A stretch of 64,000 nt of DNA from an uncultured Eubacteriales bacterium (GTDB lineage: Bacteria; Bacillota; Clostridia; Christensenellales; UBA1242), in contig URXM01000004.1 in NCBI GenBank assembly GCA_900551855.1, positions 1-64,000 on the forward strand, in the 5' to 3' direction. Below, in pieces: positions 60,092 through 64,000 of the stretch. Below the pieces are notes generated by a model. It did no database searches. It saw nothing but the letters and a program-made list of their open reading frames with translations, and was not told the DNA's origin. The translations under genes were made by a program, and so were the position numbers. The stretch's first letter is position 1. Every line of letters starts with the position of its first letter.

Positions 60092-60121
60092 ATTTCAAAA
60101 GAAATTTGTGGGAGAAGAAAA

Positions 60122-60478
60122 GTGACAAATTTTCAAAACATTATTGAATATGTGGAGAAAAAATCGAAATTTATCGGTTATCTTTTGCATTGCAAAAATG
60201 TTGAGGAGGTGCAGTCTGCTCTTGACGAACTTAGAAAAGAGCATAAAAAAGCAACACATATTTGTTATGCCTATTCTTTGAAAAATCCTTTTATGGAAAA
60301 AGCGGTAGATGATGGAGAACCTGGTGGAACAGCAGGCAGACCAATCCTTTCTGTTTTGCAAAAGAAGGGAGTTTCAGATGTTTGTGTTTTTGTTGTTAGA
60401 TATTTTGGTGGGATAAAACTCGGTGCTGGCGGGCTTGTGAGAGCATACACAAAAACAACAAGTGAGGTATTGAAATAA
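60122..60478 (+). CDS. YigZ/IMPACT family protein, N-terminal domain only
   Basis: 118 residues from GTG 60122 (GGGAGAAG about 6 bases upstream); a longer in-frame version crosses the promoter. The family signature is VDDGEPGGTAGRPILSVLQK followed by VVRYFGGIKLGAGGLVRAYT, preceded by KKSKFIGYLLHC and KKATHICYAY. Most bacterial YigZ proteins are about 200 residues, with a second (DUF1949) domain that is missing here, and the frame ends right after the first domain. Function is unknown; eukaryotic IMPACT inhibits Gcn2. Confidence 0.87.
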   Translation: MTNFQNIIEYVEKKSKFIGYLLHCKNVEEVQSALDELRKEHKKATHICYAYSLKNPFMEKAVDDGEPGGTAGRPILSVLQKKGVSDVCVFVVRYFGGIKLGAGGLVRAYTKTTSEVLK

Positions 60479-60499
60479 AATTTTTTACAAGGAGAGCGA

Positions 60500-61132
60500 A
60501 TGACAATCACAAAAATTAAGCGTATTGGAAACACAAGCAGATATCACCTTTATGTTGATGACAAATGGTGTGGTGTTTTTCTTGATGAAATTTTGGCCTT
60601 TTATCACTTCAAAACCGATATGGAAATTGATGAAGATGAATTTAAAAAGATAAAAGAAGAAAATGATCAGAAAGTTGCTTTTGATATGGCTGTTTCTTAT
60701 TTGGAAAAATATGTGGTAAGCGAAAAGGGTTTGAAAGATTATTTAAAGAAAAAATCTTTCGACGGAAAAGTGATAGAAAAAACTGTTGAAAAATTGAGAG
60801 ATTATGGGTTTATTGATGATGAGAAATTTGCAAAAAACTATTTTGAAACTTTGAATGCAAGCAAAGGGAAAAGAGCAATTGCAAACAAGTTGAAAGAGAA
60901 AGGAATATCTTCTGAAATCATTGAAAACTTATTGGAAAATGTTGATGAAGATTCACAAATTGAAATGGCAACGGCACTTGCTAAAAAATTCGTTAAAAAT
61001 CGCCAAATTGATACAAAATTAAAGCAAAAATGCCTTGCTCATCTTATTTACAAGGGGTATGATTATAGCGTGGCACAGAAAGCAACGAAAAATGCCCTTG
61101 AAAACTTAGGAGAAAATGATGATTGGATTTGA
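60500..61132 (+). CDS. recX: Regulatory protein RecX
   Basis: 210 residues of mostly three-helix repeats. FDMAVSYLEKYVVSEKGLKDYLKKK, LRDYGFIDDEKFAKNYFETLNASKGKRAIANKLKEKGIS and LAHLIYKGYDYSVAQKA are the three RecX repeats, each with the R/K-G-F/I-D pattern. An N-terminal beta region of about 60 residues is normal for Firmicutes. RecX binds in the RecA filament groove and limits recombination. AAGGAG precedes the ATG. It overlaps acpS. Confidence 0.9.
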   Translation: MTITKIKRIGNTSRYHLYVDDKWCGVFLDEILAFYHFKTDMEIDEDEFKKIKEENDQKVAFDMAVSYLEKYVVSEKGLKDYLKKKSFDGKVIEKTVEKLRDYGFIDDEKFAKNYFETLNASKGKRAIANKLKEKGISSEIIENLLENVDEDSQIEMATALAKKFVKNRQIDTKLKQKCLAHLIYKGYDYSVAQKATKNALENLGENDDWI

Positions 61133-61472
61133 TTTACAAGAAGTGAGTAGAATTAAAAACGAAGATAAACTGCTTGAAAAGATTGCTCTTGAAAACGAAA
61201 TTGCTTACATAGATAAATTTGCAAAAAACAGGAAAGAAAAAGTGGCAACACTTTGGGCAGTTAAGGAAGCGGTTTTCAAAGCCCTTGATATTTCAAGTGG
61301 GGAGATTTCTTTTAAAGAAATTGAACTTTCGCACAAAGAAAGTGGTGCTCCAATTGTCAAATTGACAGGAAAAGCGTTGAAGCGTTTTGAAGAATTGAAG
61401 GGTAAGGAAATCAATGTTTCAATCTCTCACCAAAAAAATATTGTTGGGGCAGTGGTTGAAATTGTGAAATAA
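61119..61472 (+). CDS. acpS: Holo-[acyl-carrier-protein] synthase
   Basis: 117 residues. AcpS transfers phosphopantetheine from CoA to ACP. The Mg ligands are in MIGFDLQEVSRI (Asp) and LWAVKEAVFKAL (Glu). The C-terminal INVSISHQKNIVGAVVEI is conserved. The ATG at 61119 is 6 bases from AGGAG; ATG 61116 is also possible. It overlaps recX by 14 bases. In Bacillus the same neighbourhood runs acpS-...-alr-mazE-mazF; here mazF is two genes on. Confidence 0.93.
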   Translation: MIGFDLQEVSRIKNEDKLLEKIALENEIAYIDKFAKNRKEKVATLWAVKEAVFKALDISSGEISFKEIELSHKESGAPIVKLTGKALKRFEELKGKEINVSISHQKNIVGAVVEIVK

Positions 61473-61490
61473 ACAAATCGTTGCAAACAT

Positions 61491-61529
61491 AAAGTGTCAT
61501 TCAAAATATGATTGGCACTTTTTCTTTTT
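61491..61529 (+). terminator. Terminator after acpS
   Basis: AAAGTGTCA / TGGCACTTT stem (one G-T pair) followed by TTCTTTTT. Confidence 0.75.
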
Positions 61530-61598
61530 ACTAATGAATAAAATTTTCTACTTGTTTTAAAATAAGTATAAAATTTTGATAAACAGGAGATATTTTTT

Positions 61599-61847
61599 GT
61601 GAAAGAAAATGTTTTTCTTGAGCTTGAAAAAAGAGTGGGAAAAATTGAAAAGGAATATGGTTCCCTTGAAAATTTTGTCGTAAACTCAACAATTACAGAT
61701 GAAAAACATAGAATGAGAATGGAAGGAGAAAATCCTTCTTTATACAAAGAGATGTCTCTTGTTTATCAAGACCTTTTTGACCTTGAACTTGCAGACCTCT
61801 TTGATTTTCAAAAATTGGCAGGTTCGTTTGATGGAGAATTCAGTTAA
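61599..61847 (+). CDS. Hypothetical protein upstream of mazF, candidate antitoxin
   Basis: 82 residues from GTG 61599, 8 bases after AGGAGA. It is acidic and mostly helical (VFLELEKRVGKIEKEYGSLE, then SLYKEMSLVYQDLFDLELAD). It does not show the ribbon-helix-helix or AbrB fold of known MazE antitoxins. Its 3' end overlaps mazF by 17 bases, which is the coupling expected of a toxin-antitoxin pair. I infer an antitoxin-like role from position, size and charge only; it may also be an unrelated small gene. Confidence 0.55.
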   Translation: MKENVFLELEKRVGKIEKEYGSLENFVVNSTITDEKHRMRMEGENPSLYKEMSLVYQDLFDLELADLFDFQKLAGSFDGEFS

Positions 61848-62184
61848 AAGAGGTGATATATACTTTGCCGATCTCAGTCCTGTTGTTGGGAGTGAGCAAG
61901 GTGGTATTCGTCCTGTTCTCGTCATACAAAACGATGTCGGAAACAAATATTCTCCTACTGTGATTGTTTCGGCAATAACAAGTCAACTTTCCAAAGCAAA
62001 ATTGCCTACACATATCGAACTGTCTTCTGAGGCTTATCATCTTCCAAAAAACTCTGTTGTTTTGTTGGAACAAATAAGAACTCTTGACAAGCGTAGGCTC
62101 AAAGAAAAAATCACTGTTATTGATGAAAGAAAAATGAAAGAAGTCAATCGTGCTCTTTTGATTTCTTTGGGATTTGTTAATTAA
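61831..62184 (+). CDS. mazF: MazF/PemK family endoribonuclease toxin
   Basis: 117 residues from ATG 61831; longer in-frame versions lie inside the upstream gene. VKRGDIYFADLSPVVGSEQG then GIRPVLVIQNDVGNKYSPTV matches Bacillus MazF/NdoA closely. The catalytic Arg27 (GIRPVLV) and Thr50 (SAITSQ) correspond to Arg25 and Thr48 there. The C-terminal LEQIRTLDKRRLKEKI and EVNRALLISLGF are typical. It cleaves mRNA at short sequence motifs. No classical mazE precedes it, and no strong SD is seen, so it probably depends on translation of the overlapping upstream gene. Confidence 0.93.
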   Translation: MENSVKRGDIYFADLSPVVGSEQGGIRPVLVIQNDVGNKYSPTVIVSAITSQLSKAKLPTHIELSSEAYHLPKNSVVLLEQIRTLDKRRLKEKITVIDERKMKEVNRALLISLGFVN

Positions 62185-62254
62185 GTTTTTGTTTTTGTTT
62201 TAAAGTGGAAAAGATTACAAATCTTTTAAATTGCATTATTTTTTTACAAAAGAC

Positions 62255-62283
62255 TTTACAATTCTGTTATTGTGTGATAAAAT
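62255..62283 (+). promoter_or_regulatory. Promoter of rpoZ
   Basis: TTTACA (62255-62260), a 17-base spacer and TAAAAT (62278-62283), 32 bases before the start. Confidence 0.65.
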
Positions 62284-62315
62284 ATAAGCGATTAAATTTT
62301 AGGAGATTTGCTATT

Positions 62316-62519
62316 ATGATGATTGAACCACCTATTGACGAACTCACAAAAAAGGCTAACGGAAACAAATACATTCTTTCAATTATTGCTTCAAAAAGAG
62401 CAAAAGAAATTGAAACAACTCGCAGAGCAGAACTTGCTACTGCTGATAAAAAATCAATCAGTATTGCTCTTGATGAAATTTATGAAGGCAAAATTGTCCC
62501 AAGCGATGTAAATGATTGA
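62316..62519 (+). CDS. rpoZ: RNA polymerase subunit omega
   Basis: 67 residues, as in Gram-positive omega. MMIEPPIDELTKKANGNKYI then LSIIASKRAKEIETTRR matches the family (P-x2-D-L-L...YxLVxxxAKRAR). It wraps the beta-prime C-terminus and helps assembly. AGGAG is 10 bases before ATG 62316; ATG 62319 is the alternative. gmk, a frequent upstream partner, is absent. priA follows, as is common (gmk-rpoZ-coaBC-priA), with coaBC missing. Confidence 0.9.
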   Translation: MMIEPPIDELTKKANGNKYILSIIASKRAKEIETTRRAELATADKKSISIALDEIYEGKIVPSDVND

Positions 62520-62540
62520 TTTAGGCAAAATTTTTGTGAT

Positions 62541-62579
62541 ATAATTCTACTGTTGAAAAACGGTAGAATTATTTTTTTG
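62541..62579 (+). terminator. Terminator between rpoZ and priA
   Basis: ATAATTCTACTGTT-GAAA-AACGGTAGAATTAT, a 14-bp stem with one G-T pair and a GAAA tetraloop, then T7. The priA SD begins at the end of the T tract, so most priA transcription must read through this site or be limited by it. Confidence 0.9.
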
Positions 62580-62589
62580 GAGAATAAAT

Positions 62590-64000
62590 TTGTTTGCAAA
62601 AATCATAATTGACCAAGACGCAAAAGCCCTTGACAAAGTTTTTGAATATAGTGTGCCAGAAGATATGTCTGTGCAGGTTGGAGAAAGAGTGATTGTTCCT
62701 TTTGGCAGTCGCAATCTTCAAGGGTTTATTGTTGGACTGGAAGAGGCTGCAAATTATGATGCAAGCAAAATTAAACCGATAACAAGAAAGATAGAAGATT
62801 TTCCTGTCATAAAAAAAGAGATGCTTGAGCTTATGTTTTATATGGCAGACAAACTGCACTTGAAACTTGCAAGCATACTTCGTTTGTTTTTGCCTAGTGA
62901 AATGAGAACTGACCAAATCAAAGAGTTGATTGTAAGATATGTTAGACTTTCTGATGATGGCAAAATGCCTTCTGCTAGAGCAAAAAAACAACTTGAAATA
63001 GTAGATTTTTTAAAAGAAAACGGAAGACAAAAGTTTACTGAAATTTCAAATCAATTTGGATACGCGCCACTTTCTGCTCTGGTGAAAAGTGGAATTGTTG
63101 TTGTTGAAGAAGAACAACAAAATCGTGTGCCAGTTTTTGATCAGATAAAAAATGAACAAAGAGTTTTGACACCTTTGCAACAAAGAGCAGTTGACACGAT
63201 TTGTCAAAACAAAACCTATCTTTTGCACGGGGTTACTGGAAGCGGGAAAACTGAAGTCTATATGCATTTGATTGAAAGACAACTGGAGCTTGGCAAAACT
63301 GCACTTATGCTTGTCCCAGAAATTTCTTTGACACCACAAGTTTTGGCAAACTTTAAAGCAAGATTTGGAGATAAAGTTGCACTTATACATAGTGGTCTTT
63401 CTGCTGGCGAACGCTTTGACGAGTGGAGAAGAATTTTCTTTGGAGAAGCAAGAGTTGTCGTTGGGGCAAGGTCGGCGATTTTTACTCCAATTGAAAATTT
63501 GGGGATAATTATCATTGATGAAGAGCACGAACAAAGTTATGTTTCGGAAAGTAATCCAAGATATGACACACATATGGTTGCAGAGTTTAGAAGAAAATAT
63601 AACGACTGCACGCTTGTGCTTGGAAGCGCAACGCCATCAATAGAAAGTTATGCAAAAGCCATTGACGGAGAGTATGAACTTGTTGAAATGCCAGTCCGTG
63701 TAAATGGTATGGAAATGCCAAAGATTGTGGTTATTGATATGCTTATGGAAATGCGACAAGGCAACAATCAAATTTTTGCCATTCCACTTATATACGAACT
63801 TAAAAATGTGATCGAACAAAAGAAACAGGCAATGATCTTTATCAACAGAAGGGGATTCTCTTCGTTTCAGCGTTGCCGTCAATGTGGATATGTTGCTAAA
63901 TGCACAGATTGTGATGTTTCACTTGTTTATCACAGAGCAGAAAACAAACTTAAATGCCATTATTGTGGAAAGAGATTTAAAGCTCTTGATGTTTGTCCAA
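62590..64000 (+). CDS. priA: Primosomal protein N' (PriA helicase), partial
   Basis: At least 470 residues; the gene runs off the right edge. The start is TTG at 62590 (MFAKIIIDQDAKALDKVFEY), with TTGGAGA about 5-6 bases upstream. The N-terminal DNA-binding domain is followed by a superfamily 2 helicase: Walker A LLHGVTGSGKTEVYMHLIER near residue 215, LVPEISLTPQ, GARSAIFTP, DEEH box near 308 (IIIDEEHEQSY), LGSATPS near 344. Then come the zinc-binding Cys pairs RRGFSSFQRCRQCGYVAKC, CTDCDVS and CHYCGKR. PriA restarts collapsed replication forks. The frame is open to the window end. Confidence 0.95.
   Translation, partial: MFAKIIIDQDAKALDKVFEYSVPEDMSVQVGERVIVPFGSRNLQGFIVGLEEAANYDASKIKPITRKIEDFPVIKKEMLELMFYMADKLHLKLASILRLFLPSEMRTDQIKELIVRYVRLSDDGKMPSARAKKQLEIVDFLKENGRQKFTEISNQFGYAPLSALVKSGIVVVEEEQQNRVPVFDQIKNEQRVLTPLQQRAVDTICQNKTYLLHGVTGSGKTEVYMHLIERQLELGKTALMLVPEISLTPQVLANFKARFGDKVALIHSGLSAGERFDEWRRIFFGEARVVVGARSAIFTPIENLGIIIIDEEHEQSYVSESNPRYDTHMVAEFRRKYNDCTLVLGSATPSIESYAKAIDGEYELVEMPVRVNGMEMPKIVVIDMLMEMRQGNNQIFAIPLIYELKNVIEQKKQAMIFINRRGFSSFQRCRQCGYVAKCTDCDVSLVYHRAENKLKCHYCGKRFKALDVCP

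Noticed and set aside
59993..60121. 43-residue N-terminal extension of the YigZ-like protein
   Set aside because: It overlaps the tetR 3' end and the TAGACA-17-TATAAT promoter; the GTG at 60122 has an SD and matches the family start.

Overview
The window is about 64 kb of low-GC bacterial chromosome with the gene content of an endospore-forming or formerly endospore-forming Firmicute of the Clostridia type. The evidence is the S10-spc-alpha ribosomal order with adk-map-KOW-infA-rpmJ inside it, spoIIE next to tilS, a CwlD-type amidase, whiA, a T-box in front of tyrS, zinc-type S14 and S4, and Gram-positive style SD sites and intrinsic terminators. I see no plasmid, phage or IS signature. Two genes are broken by single-base events (ABC transporter, BspA-like surface protein); these could be real or sequencing/assembly artefacts.

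Layout: 1-705 is the end of an rRNA operon (23S 3' end, 5S with its own promoter). 724-4816 holds tsaC, a small unknown gene, a leader-peptide-controlled ABC exporter broken by a frameshift, an unknown gene and tRNA-Asn. 4932-6370 is a large structured RNA followed by a four-helix membrane protein with a DxxxD motif, read here as an OLE RNA/OapA pair. tRNA-Pro (minus) and an unknown gene follow. 7446-23407 is one long ribosomal superoperon from S10 to L17, including secY, adk, map, infA and rpoA. After a nearly pure A+T stretch, 23709-31795 carries murB, dCMP deaminase, dtd, a PHP phosphoesterase, whiA, dnaE and an atypical pfkA. 31828-39132 has SPOR-like, patatin-like and ComEC-type MBL proteins, a degenerate shikimate kinase, transketolase, a Cys-cluster protein and an alpha/beta hydrolase.

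39133-45187 is the most accessory-looking section: small unknown surface genes, cwlD, a broken BspA-like lipoprotein and a decayed second cwlD. 45206-54845 holds rnr, spoIIE, tilS, a propeller-like protein, a DegV protein, a 38-residue protein and a TtcA-like enzyme. 54860-58497 contains a YjzC-like protein, the linked Fe-S scaffold-like/GGGtGRT gene pair and T-box-tyrS. 58525-64000 has degV/tetR with a shared operator, a YigZ-like gene, recX, acpS, mazF with an unfamiliar partner, rpoZ and a priA that runs off the window.

Two patterns cut across the window. First, at least six genes (murB, the SPOR protein, patatin, the shikimate-kinase-like gene, the SH3 protein, ttcA) have a -10 box ending only 5-7 bases before the start codon and no SD site, which implies leaderless mRNAs. 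Second, the OLE-like RNA plus OapA-like protein is the most unusual recognisable system here.
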